Of a stretch of DNA of 63,728 nucleotides, positions 18,004 to 27,083 are shown piece after piece. Location of the stretch: the NCBI GenBank assembly GCA_020073565.1, contig JAIQEY010000036.1:1-63728 (forward strand). The letters run 5' to 3'. The DNA is from Terriglobia bacterium. GTDB taxonomy: Bacteria > Acidobacteriota > Terriglobia > Terriglobales > Acidobacteriaceae. Each line of letters opens with the position of its first letter. The stretch's first letter is position 1. The translations under genes were made by a program, and so were the position numbers. The notes beneath the pieces are model-generated. The model had not been told where the DNA came from. It did no database searches and was given only the letters and a program-made list of their open reading frames with translations.

Positions 18004-18765
18004 TCAAATGGCTGTCAAGAAAATCGTCGACGAGCACCCAGGTGGCATTGATGGCCTCCGGTTGTAATTCTTCCCATCGTTGAAAAGTAGTTGCGCGTAA
18101 CCGTGGCCTGCACCAGGATAGACGAGCATTTCGTACGGTCGTTTGGCCTCTTTCATGCTGGAGAGAGAATTGATGGCTGCCTGTACCGCACCCGTATCTT
18201 CGCTGCCGGTGATCGCCAGGACAGGACTCTTGAGCCTCTCAAGCCGTTTTGTATCAATTTTGTCAAAGCCGGACCCGTAAATGATCGCGGTCGCGCTCAC
18301 CGCTTCCGGGTCATTCAAGTTTGCATTGAGCGATTCCTGTCCGCCCATGCTAAATCCAATGGTCGCCAGCTTCCTGCCCGGTTGCTTTAGATAATCGAGT
18401 CCCGCCTGCAAAATCTTGTCCGTTGTCTTTCGGTCCAAGGACTGCATCAGCTTCACAGCCTCCTCATGTCGGGTCGCTGATTTGCCTCCATAGAGATCGA
18501 CGGCAACCGAGCGGTATCCAAGAGCGCCGAGGTGTTGCACGGATTGTTTAGTGGCATCGGAGATGCCGAGATAATCATGAATGATTAGAACAGCGGCCTT
18601 GGCGTCTGCAGGTCCAGCGATGAAAGCGCGGAATTCACTTCCATCGCCCTGCTTGAGAGTGACAAAGCTCCCCATGTCCGCAACCGAAGTGTTGTCGTCA
18701 CCTACAGCACTCGCGGCAACACTCAATACCAATAGCACAAGCACGACGCGACGTAGAAAAGTCAT
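18004..18765 (-). CDS. Exported dienelactone-hydrolase-family alpha/beta hydrolase, C-terminus frameshifted
   Basis: As read, 253 residues. A signal peptide (MTFLRRVVLVLLVLSVAASA) precedes an alpha/beta hydrolase of the dienelactone hydrolase family. The nucleophile elbow GFSMGG has Ser139 where classical DLH has Cys; the acid is Asp190 (GSED) and the base His221 (GAGHGY). The last 18 residues (RRPSMPPGC...) are unlike the family. The next frame at the same spot reads EAINATWVLVDDFLDSHLRR and stops at 17996-17998, exactly the expected final helix. A single lost C in TAC(C)AACCG near 18060 explains this. The intact gene would be 17996-18765. It is either a sequencing error or a mild natural truncation; the catalytic triad is unaffected. 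Confidence 0.85.
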   Translation of the reverse strand: MTFLRRVVLVLLVLSVAASAVGDDNTSVADMGSFVTLKQGDGSEFRAFIAGPADAKAAVLIIHDYLGISDATKQSVQHLGALGYRSVAVDLYGGKSATRHEEAVKLMQSLDRKTTDKILQAGLDYLKQPGRKLATIGFSMGGQESLNANLNDPEAVSATAIIYGSGFDKIDTKRLERLKSPVLAITGSEDTGAVQAAINSLSSMKEAKRPYEMLVYPGAGHGYAQLLFNDGKNYNRRPSMPPGCSSTIFLTAI

Positions 18766-18897
18766 TGAGTCACTCCAGTTCCATTCAGCTTAGGACGCTT
18801 GTGCGATTTCGAACTCGCATATCTCATCGAACGTTGGAAGCGCGGTGTATCCCCGCCGGCATACGCGCGCCCAGCGTCTGTTTATGCAGAGAAGTAG

Positions 18898-20007
18898 TTA
18901 TTGCCACACGGGCTGCACGTTGTTCTCACCAATCAACGGAGTCGGCGTTTGACTTAGATCGCGGTCTCTCATAGCGGAATGACAAACCATGCAGGATCGC
19001 TGCGTACTATTTCCTTCCTGGGACACCAGAGCATAAGTCAGCCCGTGCAGCGACCAGGTAACAACCCTGTAGCGTTCTACTATGGCGTAATGAAAACTTA
19101 CCTTTTTATAATCGACTTCGACTCCTCCGGAAGCAACGGCCACCGAATCGGGCGTCACCATCAGGCTCACCGGGCCGGTCTGCATCTGGTAAGCGATGTA
19201 GGCAGCGCTCTTGCCGCCGACTTGCACGAACCGCGCGCCCTCCAGACGGTAAGGCCGCTCCTCGCCAGGGACCGCAGGGGACACCGGCAAAGCCAGGGAA
19301 AACTGTGACTTCGTTCTAAACCATTCATTGACCGTCTGCTGCGAGTCCGAGCGAACATCAAGCGCAAGACTTCCCCGGGCATGCTGACGGTGAGTATTCA
19401 CCGCGAATTCGGCAAACTTCGGCCCCGAGAGTGTCGTCGGTGATGACGCCGGTCTCATACCCAACACTCCGACAATCACCAGCAGCGCTACCGCTGGAAC
19501 CAACCACCTCATGAACCGCCAAGATGGTACTGGCGGAGGCGACACACGTGAAGCGATAAGACCAGGCCGCGACGGCGCCTTCAGTTGCGCCAGCAGTTTT
19601 TCTTCCTGAGGAGTCGGATCGTCGTCCACGGACGTAGCAGCGCGAAGCAGGGGACCACAGTGATCGCAGAGCGCGGCGTGCATGATCAACTGCCTTTCCT
19701 TCAACTCCGGCCACAGTCCGGCGGCCACTTCATGCCAGTCAACGTTTTCATCTTTGGGACATTCGACGCCCGGCGGTGCGGCTTCCGAGGCCACAATATT
19801 CGAGGACCGGTTCACGAGTTGCCTGTATTTCGACACCTTCCTGCTGCAATCCCCGCAGGACTCCACGTGACGCTCGGCCTCGCGAACTGCCCCCCGAGAA
19901 AGCCCATGCAACTCTTGCCCGGTCTCTGAGGAGGAGGGCACGAGAGCGTTAAGCTCTTTGCCGTCAATATGTTTATCGAACGGCCGTCCTGAATTCTGAA
20001 ACCCCAT
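18898..20007 (-). CDS. Membrane anti-sigma factor with two HxxxCxxC motifs and an external CxxCH motif
   Basis: Starting at the ATG at 20007 gives 369 residues (the frame is open to 20085; no strong ribosome site marks any start). The cytoplasmic part has two zinc-binding anti-sigma motifs, H47-C51-C54 and H110-C114-C117. One transmembrane helix lies at ~164-184. The ~185-residue extracytoplasmic part ends with CMVCH at 339-343, the consensus for covalent c-type heme attachment, 26 residues from the C-terminus. The gene overlaps the 3' end of the upstream sigma gene by about 35 nt, so the two are co-transcribed. It should bind and inhibit that sigma factor; the CxxCH suggests heme- or redox-responsive release, which is inference. 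Confidence 0.8.
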   Translation of the reverse strand: MGFQNSGRPFDKHIDGKELNALVPSSSETGQELHGLSRGAVREAERHVESCGDCSRKVSKYRQLVNRSSNIVASEAAPPGVECPKDENVDWHEVAAGLWPELKERQLIMHAALCDHCGPLLRAATSVDDDPTPQEEKLLAQLKAPSRPGLIASRVSPPPVPSWRFMRWLVPAVALLVIVGVLGMRPASSPTTLSGPKFAEFAVNTHRQHARGSLALDVRSDSQQTVNEWFRTKSQFSLALPVSPAVPGEERPYRLEGARFVQVGGKSAAYIAYQMQTGPVSLMVTPDSVAVASGGVEVDYKKVSFHYAIVERYRVVTWSLHGLTYALVSQEGNSTQRSCMVCHSAMRDRDLSQTPTPLIGENNVQPVWQ

Positions 20008-20722
20008 ATAGACCAATACGAGTTCCCGATGGAATTTGCTTTTGGCTCTGCTCCGCGCCATCGTCGGAGTCCGAACGGATCTCAAGGATCTGCTCCCGGA
20101 TGCCGTGTTTCAGCCGCTCAATGACGCTTCCAACTCCCTTGGTACCCAGTCCGATGGCCGGCAGGGAGGCAATTTCTTTGGTGCTCATTCCTTGCCGGAA
20201 GTAGAGCCAGAAAATCATACGGTCGCGCTCCTGGTCGGGCCCAGTCAAGCAACGCTTCAGGTGTTCATCGATTTCATTCAAGAAGACTCCGAAAGCGATT
20301 TTTTCCTGGCTCCCATAAACCTCATTTCCCGCTTCCGGATCGACATCGCTCGTGGAAACATGAGGGTTGTCGCCGCCGGAGGATTGACTACGCCCATGCT
20401 TGAAGTAGTCGTGCGTGGCATTGGCGGCAGTCTTCTTCAAATATCCCAAAATAGCTTCGGGACGCTGGATAGCAAAGTCGCGCAGGAGGCGGCACCCGCC
20501 TTCCCACAGTTTGAGGTAAGTCACCTGGATCAGGTCCTCCACCAGGGTCCGAGATGGCTCGCCCCACAGGGAGGCCGTGCGCATAATGGTGAGGCTAATG
20601 GGCCTTCCGACCCGGGAAACGAACTCCTCCCATGCCTCGTCATCACCAGGTCCGGCGCAGAGACAGACGACGTCTTTCAGTGACAAAGACGAATATCGCG
20701 TCGTTCTAGACGTGTTCAACAT
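19973..20722 (-). CDS. ECF-like RNA polymerase sigma factor
   Basis: A 249-residue sigma-70-family protein. Region 2 lies at ~28-112 (AWEEFVSRVGRPISLTIM; LVEDLIQVTYLKLWE; AILGYLKKTAANATHDYFK) and region 4 near 165-215 (RDRMIFWLYFRQGMSTKEIASL with GVGSVIERLKHGIRE as recognition helix). The last ~30 residues are a low-complexity tail overlapping the anti-sigma gene. It is longer than a usual ECF (about 180-200). Upstream on the minus strand TTGACC (20845-20850) with an AT-rich stretch ~17 nt later may be a housekeeping promoter. It should direct transcription in response to the signal seen by the partner anti-sigma protein. Confidence 0.83.
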   Translation of the reverse strand: MLNTSRTTRYSSLSLKDVVCLCAGPGDDEAWEEFVSRVGRPISLTIMRTASLWGEPSRTLVEDLIQVTYLKLWEGGCRLLRDFAIQRPEAILGYLKKTAANATHDYFKHGRSQSSGGDNPHVSTSDVDPEAGNEVYGSQEKIAFGVFLNEIDEHLKRCLTGPDQERDRMIFWLYFRQGMSTKEIASLPAIGLGTKGVGSVIERLKHGIREQILEIRSDSDDGAEQSQKQIPSGTRIGLYGVSEFRTAVR

Positions 20723-21019
20723 ATGTCATTTCTGCTCAGCGTCGGGAGGCAGTCCCCAAGCGCCACAGTTCGACGAACGCCTCTCTGTGCCTGAGGATTG
20801 GATGATTGTGAATCTCGCTGTTTGTAAAAACTTTGTCATCTCTCGGTCAATAGTGGCTCGGTCAGACTCTTGTGGCACCCCACTCCCTTCCACTAGAATC
20901 TTGCCTAATCGCCGCCAGGCCGCCGGCCCAAGTGCAAGTTAGGCGGTGCTACTCAAGATCGTCCTTAGCGGTTCGTTAAGAATTTCTAGGTAAATTCCAA
21001 GGAAGTTCCAAACATAGTC

Positions 21020-23359
21020 ATGCTCCCGGAAACACAGGTTTTGTACGACTTTGGCAAATTCCGCTGCGACCCTCGGGAACATCTCCTCCTGTGCGAGGGC
21101 AAGGCGGTTTCGCTGTCGCCGAAATCGTTCGACATCCTGGTCGCGCTGATTCAGAGCAATGGCCGGCTCCTGACCAAGGACGAACTCATGCAGCAGGTGT
21201 GGCCCGACAGCTTTGTGGAAGAGGCCAACCTGACGGTCAATATCTCCGCCCTGCGCAAAGTGTTGGGCGAAACTCCCGGAGGGCAGCAATATATCGAGAC
21301 CGTACCCAAGCGCGGATACCGGTTTGTCGCGCCGGTCACGGAACACCGAGACGACGGCAAGCCCAGCCCATCGATTCAGACTTCCGGTGTCGCGCAAAGA
21401 GACTCGTTGCCCGGAGTTGCGCCTGCACCCACATCGCCGGCCCGGTCTCTTCGCTGGTGGCTGGTGGCGGCCGGGCTGCTGCTGGTCGCGATCCTGATTT
21501 CCCGCCGTCCAGCCAAGCTCACTGACAAAGACACGGTCGTGCTGGCCGACTTCGCCAACACCACGGGCGAGCCCGTTTTTGACGACGCGTTGCGCCAGGG
21601 GTTGTCCTCGCAACTGGAGCAGTCGCCGTTCTTGAATCTGCTTTCCGACGAGCGCATCGCGCAGACGCTATCTCTCATGGCCCAGCCCAAAGACTCCCGC
21701 CTGACGCATGTACTAGCCCGCGAAGTTTGCCAGCGCACGGCAAGTGCCGCTGTATTAAATGGCACGATTTCGCAAGTTGGCACCCAGTACCTTCTGACCC
21801 TGAAAGCGATCAACTGCTCCAACGGGGAATCGTTGGGGAGCGCAGAGGCACAAGCGAATGACAAGAACCATGTGCTCGACGCTTTGGGTAAGGTGGCGTC
21901 GGAAATTCGCAGCAAACTCGGGGAATCGCTAGCCTCGGTGCAGAAGTACGACGCGCCCGCGGAAAGCGTGACCACGCCATCGCTTGAGGCCCTGAAGGCC
22001 TACAGCCTTGGGTACCATGCCATGATCGTAGAGAGTGACTTCGCAGCCGCTGTCCCCTTGTTCCAGCGGGCGATCACCTTCGACCCGAATTTCGCCATGG
22101 CCTATGCCAGAATGGGGACGAGCCTTTCCAATCTTAACGAGACGATACGTGCGTCCGAGAGTGCTCGCAGAGCCTATGAACTGCGAGAGCGCGTGAGCGA
22201 GCGAGAGAGGCTCTACATTGCCTCGCACTATGAGACTTTCGTCACCGGAAACCTCGAAGCAGCCCGCAAGGTCTATGAATTCTCCGCGCAAACCTACCCT
22301 CGCGACACCTCGTACACCAATCTGGGTCTCATCTACAGCGATCTGGGCGACTACGACAAGGCCCTCGCAGAGTACGAAGAAGACCTGAGAATCAATCCCG
22401 AAACCGGGACCAAGTACGCGAATCTGATCGCCGGGTACCTGCAACTCAACCGCCTCGACGAAGGTCGAGCCATGGCGCGGCAGGCGCAGGCACACAATAT
22501 TGACTCTCCCGAGATTCACCTCAACCTCTATTGGGTTGACTTCCTTCAGCACGATGCTGCCGGGATGGAGCGGGAAGCGGCAGGCCTGATGGGCAAGCCT
22601 GGATTCGAAGATGAAATGCTCAACTACGAAGCAGATACAGCATTGTATGGCGGGCAGCTTGCCAGGGCGCGAGTGCTGACGCAGCGTGCGGTTGAGTCTG
22701 CCCAGAAAGTGGATGAAAAAGAGGCGGCGGCACTCTACCAGGCAAATGCTGCCCTACGCGAGGCGCTGGTGGGTAATGCGGATTTGGCGAAACAGCGGGC
22801 GCGAACTGCACTTGCACTCTCCCATGGCAGAGAGGTAGAGGCTTTGTCGGCCATTGCCATGGCAATGGCCGGCGATTCCACGCAGGCCACGCTGCTCGCG
22901 AACGAGTTGGGAAAGCGCTTCCCGGAAGACACGCTTGTGCAGTCCAACTACTTGCCTACCATTCATGCGGCCGCTTGGCTTCGGGATAGCAATGCCGCTA
23001 AGGCGACAGAGGCCCTCGCGGCGGCGGCTTACGAACTCGGAGGTAATTTTGAGACCCTGAATCTCGTTCTTTACCCGGTTTATATGCGCGGCGAGGCATA
23101 TCTCGCAGCGAAGCAAGGCTCCGCCGCTGCCGCTGAGTTTCAGAAGATTCTCGATCACCCCGGCGCTGTCCGGAATGAGCCCATCGGCGCACTGGCACAC
23201 TTGGCACTGGGACGAGCGTTCACTTTGTCGGGAGATACGACCAAGGCAAAGACTGCTTATCAGGAGTTCCTCGCCCTCTGGAAGGATGCCGACCCCGAGA
23301 TCCCGGTCTTCAAGCAAGCCAAAGGCGGAATACTCCAAGCTGCATTAAGCGACCAATAG
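21020..23359 (+). CDS. Winged-helix (OmpR/CadC-type) transmembrane TPR regulator
   Basis: 779 residues. The N-terminal ~8-106 is an OmpR/PhoB-type winged helix (LSPKSFDILVALIQSNGRLLTKDELMQQVW..., NISALRKVLG, YIETVPKRGYRFVAPV). One transmembrane helix is at ~145-161, so the DNA-binding domain is cytoplasmic and the rest extracytoplasmic, as in CadC. Residues ~170-300 resemble the TolB-N-like/FlgO-like segment usual in acidobacterial members, and ~310-770 are TPR-like helical repeats. It is likely a one-component membrane-bound transcription regulator; the signal is unknown. It is divergent from the sigma/anti-sigma pair with a shared 297-nt promoter region, and upstream of the ECF-kinase pair. 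Confidence 0.88.
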   Translation: MLPETQVLYDFGKFRCDPREHLLLCEGKAVSLSPKSFDILVALIQSNGRLLTKDELMQQVWPDSFVEEANLTVNISALRKVLGETPGGQQYIETVPKRGYRFVAPVTEHRDDGKPSPSIQTSGVAQRDSLPGVAPAPTSPARSLRWWLVAAGLLLVAILISRRPAKLTDKDTVVLADFANTTGEPVFDDALRQGLSSQLEQSPFLNLLSDERIAQTLSLMAQPKDSRLTHVLAREVCQRTASAAVLNGTISQVGTQYLLTLKAINCSNGESLGSAEAQANDKNHVLDALGKVASEIRSKLGESLASVQKYDAPAESVTTPSLEALKAYSLGYHAMIVESDFAAAVPLFQRAITFDPNFAMAYARMGTSLSNLNETIRASESARRAYELRERVSERERLYIASHYETFVTGNLEAARKVYEFSAQTYPRDTSYTNLGLIYSDLGDYDKALAEYEEDLRINPETGTKYANLIAGYLQLNRLDEGRAMARQAQAHNIDSPEIHLNLYWVDFLQHDAAGMEREAAGLMGKPGFEDEMLNYEADTALYGGQLARARVLTQRAVESAQKVDEKEAAALYQANAALREALVGNADLAKQRARTALALSHGREVEALSAIAMAMAGDSTQATLLANELGKRFPEDTLVQSNYLPTIHAAAWLRDSNAAKATEALAAAAYELGGNFETLNLVLYPVYMRGEAYLAAKQGSAAAAEFQKILDHPGAVRNEPIGALAHLALGRAFTLSGDTTKAKTAYQEFLALWKDADPEIPVFKQAKGGILQAALSDQ

Positions 23360-23651
23360 CGAGCTTTGCGTGTCGATCCTGCCTGCGACAACTGGCGTGG
23401 ATATTCCCCGTGACCGGTCCATCCCGGATGGGGAGTTTAACTCCGAGTCAAAGGAACAGCAGCCGTCTATGACGGCCTAATGGAGTGGAGCGGAAGACCC
23501 AGCTAGCGTTCGTCGGTGGGGGATCGACGGTCCGTAGACAACTAGCTGGCGCGCAGACTTGTGGCAAGGCGAAGGGTGATACGTTCACCTGACGGCCTGG
23601 GCTATACTCACAGACTGCTATCGGGATGAGAAGTGCCGACGCGATCGTCTT

Positions 23652-24251
23652 GTGCCCGTAACGGGGGTGGATGTGGCGTCCGACTCGTCGAAGCAAGTCA
23701 CCGAACTGCTGGTGGACTGGAGCCGAGGTGATCTGAGAGCGCGAGAAGCGTTGATGCCCCTGGTGTATGACGAACTGCGTCGCCTGGCTGCCTCCTACCT
23801 GCGGCGCGAACGCGCCGACCACACGCTGCAACCAACCGCCCTGGTCAACGAGGCCTACTTACGCCTGGTGGAAGAGAAGAGCGTCAATTGGCAGAGTAAG
23901 AGTCACTTTTTCGGAGTTTCTGCCAAGTTGATGCGGCGGATTCTGGTCGACCACGCCCGCAGCCATCTGGCGGAGAAACGCGGCAGCGGCATGCCCAAGG
24001 TTGGTCTGACGGAAGCAATCGCGATGTCGCAGGAACAGCCCGCGGATCTGCTGGCGCTCGATGACTCCCTCACACGGCTGGCGGCGCTCGACCCGCAGCA
24101 AGGCCGCATCGTGGAGTTGCGGGTTTTTGCCGGCCTTACCGTGGAGGAGACGGCGCAAGTGCTGAACATTTCCCCCGCCACCGTCAAGCGCGATTGGGCC
24201 GTGGCCAAAGCCTGGTTATTGCGCGAGGTCCATAAAACAGAGACATCGTGA
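23652..24251 (+). CDS. ECF sigma factor of the TIGR02999/kinase-linked type
   Basis: 199 residues from a GTG start. The pattern matches the Sigma70_ECF/TIGR02999 group: VTELLVDWSRGDLRAREALMPLVYDELRRLA, HTLQPTALVNEAYLRL, FFGVSAKLMRRILVDHAR, then region 4 with LDPQQGRIVELRVFAGLTVEETAQVL and SPATVKRDWAVAKAWL. Its TGA overlaps the GTG of the Ser/Thr kinase (GTGA, 24248-24251). ECFs of this type are typically controlled by a linked kinase instead of a classical anti-sigma factor, which fits the absence of an anti-sigma gene here. Confidence 0.92.
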   Translation: MPVTGVDVASDSSKQVTELLVDWSRGDLRAREALMPLVYDELRRLAASYLRRERADHTLQPTALVNEAYLRLVEEKSVNWQSKSHFFGVSAKLMRRILVDHARSHLAEKRGSGMPKVGLTEAIAMSQEQPADLLALDDSLTRLAALDPQQGRIVELRVFAGLTVEETAQVLNISPATVKRDWAVAKAWLLREVHKTETS

Positions 24252-27046
24252 ATCCTGAACAGTGGGAGCGGATCAAGGAGATTTTCGCCTCTGCTCTGGA
24301 GCAAGATCCCAGCCGGCGCGCGGAATTCCTGCGCCAGGCCTGCCGCGGCGACGACTCCGTTCGTGCCGAACTGGAATCCCTGCTGTCTACCTACGATTCA
24401 GTGGGTGCAACCGGCAAGGCGCTCCGAGCAGCTCCGGGTGACGAGGATCTCGCCGGCCAAAAAATTGGCCCCTACCGGGTGCTTCGGCAAATCGGCGTGG
24501 GTGGAATGGGCGCGGTGTACTTGGCAGTGCGCGCCGACGAAGCCTACAGCAAGCGAGTCGCAATCAAGCTGGTGCAAACCGGCGTCGACACCCAGGAGAT
24601 CGCGCGCCGCTTCCGTCACGAGCGCCAGATCCTGGCCACGCTCGATCATCCCAACATCGCCCGCTTGGTCGACGGTGGCACCACCGAACGCGGTGTGCCT
24701 TACTTCGTGATGGATTACGTCGAGGGTACACGGATCGACGACTACTGCGACCGTCACAAGTTGTCGATCGAGGAGCGCATCAGCCTGTGTCGTGAAGTTT
24801 GCTCCGCGGTGCAGTATGTCCATCAGAATCTTGTCGTCCATCGTGACTTAAAACCCGGCAACATTCTCGTGACGGCGGAGGGCGTGCCGAAGCTTCTCGA
24901 TTTCGGCATCGCCAAACTGCTCAAGCCGGAGCTGTTCACCAGTCTCGCCGATGCCACCATGGTTGAGTTCCGGCTTATGACGCCGGGCTATGCGAGTCCA
25001 GAGCAGGTGCGCGGCGAGCCGGTGACGACAGCGAGCGATGTGTACTCGTTGGGAGTGATTCTGTATGAGCTGCTCACCTCGCAGCGCCCTTACCGTTTGA
25101 AGACCGATGCTCCCGGAGAGGTTCTGCGGGCAGTCTGCGATCAGGAGCCCGAACGGCCCAGCGTAGCGGTCATCCGCATGGCGGAAAACGAGGCAGGAAA
25201 AGATTCGAGACCAGAGGTGCTTGCGGAAAAACGCGCTACGGTGCCGGAGAAGCTCCAACGCCAGTTGAGCGGGGATCTGGACACAATCGTGTTGAAAGCG
25301 CTGCGCAAGGAACCGCAACGGCGCTATGCCTCGGTGGAGCGATTCTCCGACGACCTGCACCGCTATCTGACGGGTCTGCCCGTGTCGGCGCAGCGGGACA
25401 CATGGTCCTATCGTGCCGATAAGTTTGTCCGCAGGAACAAAGTGGGCGTGGCGGCGGCAACTCTGCTCGCGGTTTCGCTCATCGGAGGCGTGCTCGCCAC
25501 GACGTGGCAGGCGCGGGTAGCGCGCGCCGAGCGTGCCAATGCGCAACAGCAGTTCAACGACGTGCGCAAGCTCACGACATCCTTTCTGTTCGAATTCCAC
25601 AATGCCATTCAGGACTTGCCCGGCTCGACGCCCGCGCGTCGGCTGCTCGTACAACGGGCGCAGGAATACCTGAGCAAGCTGGCGCAACGCGCTCAGAACG
25701 ATCGCGCCTTGCAGCGCGAATTAGCCGAAGCCTATTTGAAAGTCGGAGACGTGCAGGGGAATCCTTACGTGCCCAACCTGGGTGACACCGAGGGTGCGTC
25801 TCAAAGTTATACCAAGGCGCTCGAAATCAGCCATGCGCTAGTTAGTGCGAATGCCAAAGATTCCGAAGCGCAAGGCTACCTGGGCAGAAGCTACAAGTCG
25901 CTGGGTGAGGTTCTGCCTCTTCTCGGAAAGCCCAGCGAAGCGGCGGTTGACCTTCGCAGGGCAACAGAAGTCTTCGAGGCACTGGTCGCGGCAAGACCAG
26001 TCGACGATGCCTTGCGCACGGAACTAGCCAGCAGCTACCAGGTGCTGGGCGATGTACAAGGCCACTCGGGCATACAAAATCTTGGCGATCGCGCCGCTGC
26101 TTTCGAGAGCTACAGCAAAGGCCAATCTATCTATGAGGCGCTAGCCAGCAAAGACCCGAGCAACAAAGCTGCGCGCCGGGGCGTGGCAGTTCTGCGACTG
26201 AGAATCGGCGACTTGCTCGCAGCCAAAGACGATCTGCCGGGCAGCATGAGCAACTATCGCAGCGCACTCGATATCCTCGAGCAACTCGCGGCCGCCGACC
26301 CGACCAATGCGGATGCACGCCGACTGCTGGCACTCGGATATAAAAAGATCGGAGGCGCGCAGGAAGTGGGTGGCAATTCCAGCGAGGCGCTGAAATACTA
26401 CCGCAAGGCAGGGCTGATCAATGAAAGTCTGGTTAATGCCGACCCGACCAACGCCCAAGCCAGCATGAACTACATGGTCACGCTGCGCTACATCGGGGAC
26501 CTGTTGTACAAGACCGGCGGCCGCGCCGGGGCTCTCGCGGAGTACGAGAAAATTCTAGGGATCCTCGAGAAACTTTCCGCGGCCGAACCCGACAACGTGA
26601 TGGTGCGTGGGCGCTTTGCAGAAATGCTCATCGGCACCGCCGGATTACTAATAGAGGATAAGCGGCTGGCTGACGCGCGCGCCCTCACCACTCGTGGCCT
26701 CGCCGTCACGCGAGAACTGGCAAGCCGGGCGGACGCGACTCCCGACGACCTCGCCCAATACGCGACGAACTTTCTCACCTGCGAGCCGAAAGATCTGCGC
26801 GACCCCGTAGCCGCGCTGCGCTATGCCAAGGAATCGGTAGAGAAATCCGGAGGCACGGACCCCGACGATCTTGATATTCTGGCGCAAGCCTACTTTCAAA
26901 ACGGAGACGCCACCCAAGCCGTTGCAGCCGAGGAGAAGGCGCTAGCCCTGCTGCCCCCGGTCGCAGGAAATGAAGTCGCTTTCCCGGCACGCCACCGAAT
27001 CGAAACGCAGCTGGCGAAATTCAAAGCCGCCCTGACGCATAGATAA
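24248..27046 (+). CDS. Membrane Ser/Thr protein kinase with TPR ectodomain
   Basis: 932 residues. An N-terminal helical segment (EQWERIKEIFASALEQDPSRRAEFL) common in acidobacterial kinases precedes a Hanks-type kinase: Gly loop GVGGMGAVY (83-91), Lys107 (VAIK), catalytic loop HRDLKPGN (198-205), DFG (218-220) and SPEQ (250-253). All key residues are present. A transmembrane helix is at ~399-419 and the remaining ~500 residues are TPR-like repeats, probably extracytoplasmic. It is translationally coupled to the ECF gene through GTGA. By analogy with kinase-linked ECFs it may phosphorylate and activate that sigma factor (inference). Confidence 0.93.
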   Translation: MNPEQWERIKEIFASALEQDPSRRAEFLRQACRGDDSVRAELESLLSTYDSVGATGKALRAAPGDEDLAGQKIGPYRVLRQIGVGGMGAVYLAVRADEAYSKRVAIKLVQTGVDTQEIARRFRHERQILATLDHPNIARLVDGGTTERGVPYFVMDYVEGTRIDDYCDRHKLSIEERISLCREVCSAVQYVHQNLVVHRDLKPGNILVTAEGVPKLLDFGIAKLLKPELFTSLADATMVEFRLMTPGYASPEQVRGEPVTTASDVYSLGVILYELLTSQRPYRLKTDAPGEVLRAVCDQEPERPSVAVIRMAENEAGKDSRPEVLAEKRATVPEKLQRQLSGDLDTIVLKALRKEPQRRYASVERFSDDLHRYLTGLPVSAQRDTWSYRADKFVRRNKVGVAAATLLAVSLIGGVLATTWQARVARAERANAQQQFNDVRKLTTSFLFEFHNAIQDLPGSTPARRLLVQRAQEYLSKLAQRAQNDRALQRELAEAYLKVGDVQGNPYVPNLGDTEGASQSYTKALEISHALVSANAKDSEAQGYLGRSYKSLGEVLPLLGKPSEAAVDLRRATEVFEALVAARPVDDALRTELASSYQVLGDVQGHSGIQNLGDRAAAFESYSKGQSIYEALASKDPSNKAARRGVAVLRLRIGDLLAAKDDLPGSMSNYRSALDILEQLAAADPTNADARRLLALGYKKIGGAQEVGGNSSEALKYYRKAGLINESLVNADPTNAQASMNYMVTLRYIGDLLYKTGGRAGALAEYEKILGILEKLSAAEPDNVMVRGRFAEMLIGTAGLLIEDKRLADARALTTRGLAVTRELASRADATPDDLAQYATNFLTCEPKDLRDPVAALRYAKESVEKSGGTDPDDLDILAQAYFQNGDATQAVAAEEKALALLPPVAGNEVAFPARHRIETQLAKFKAALTHR

Positions 27047-27058
27047 TTCCCCAGGGCG

Positions 27059-27070
27059 GGCCGCTCGGCC
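27059..27070. terminator. Short hairpin between convergent genes
   Basis: GGCCG (27059-27063), CT, CGGCC (27066-27070) lies in the 37-nt gap between the convergent kinase and the 27.1-kb gene. There is no T-run, so bidirectional termination is only plausible. Confidence 0.25.
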
Positions 27071-27083
27071 GATCGCAAGCTGA

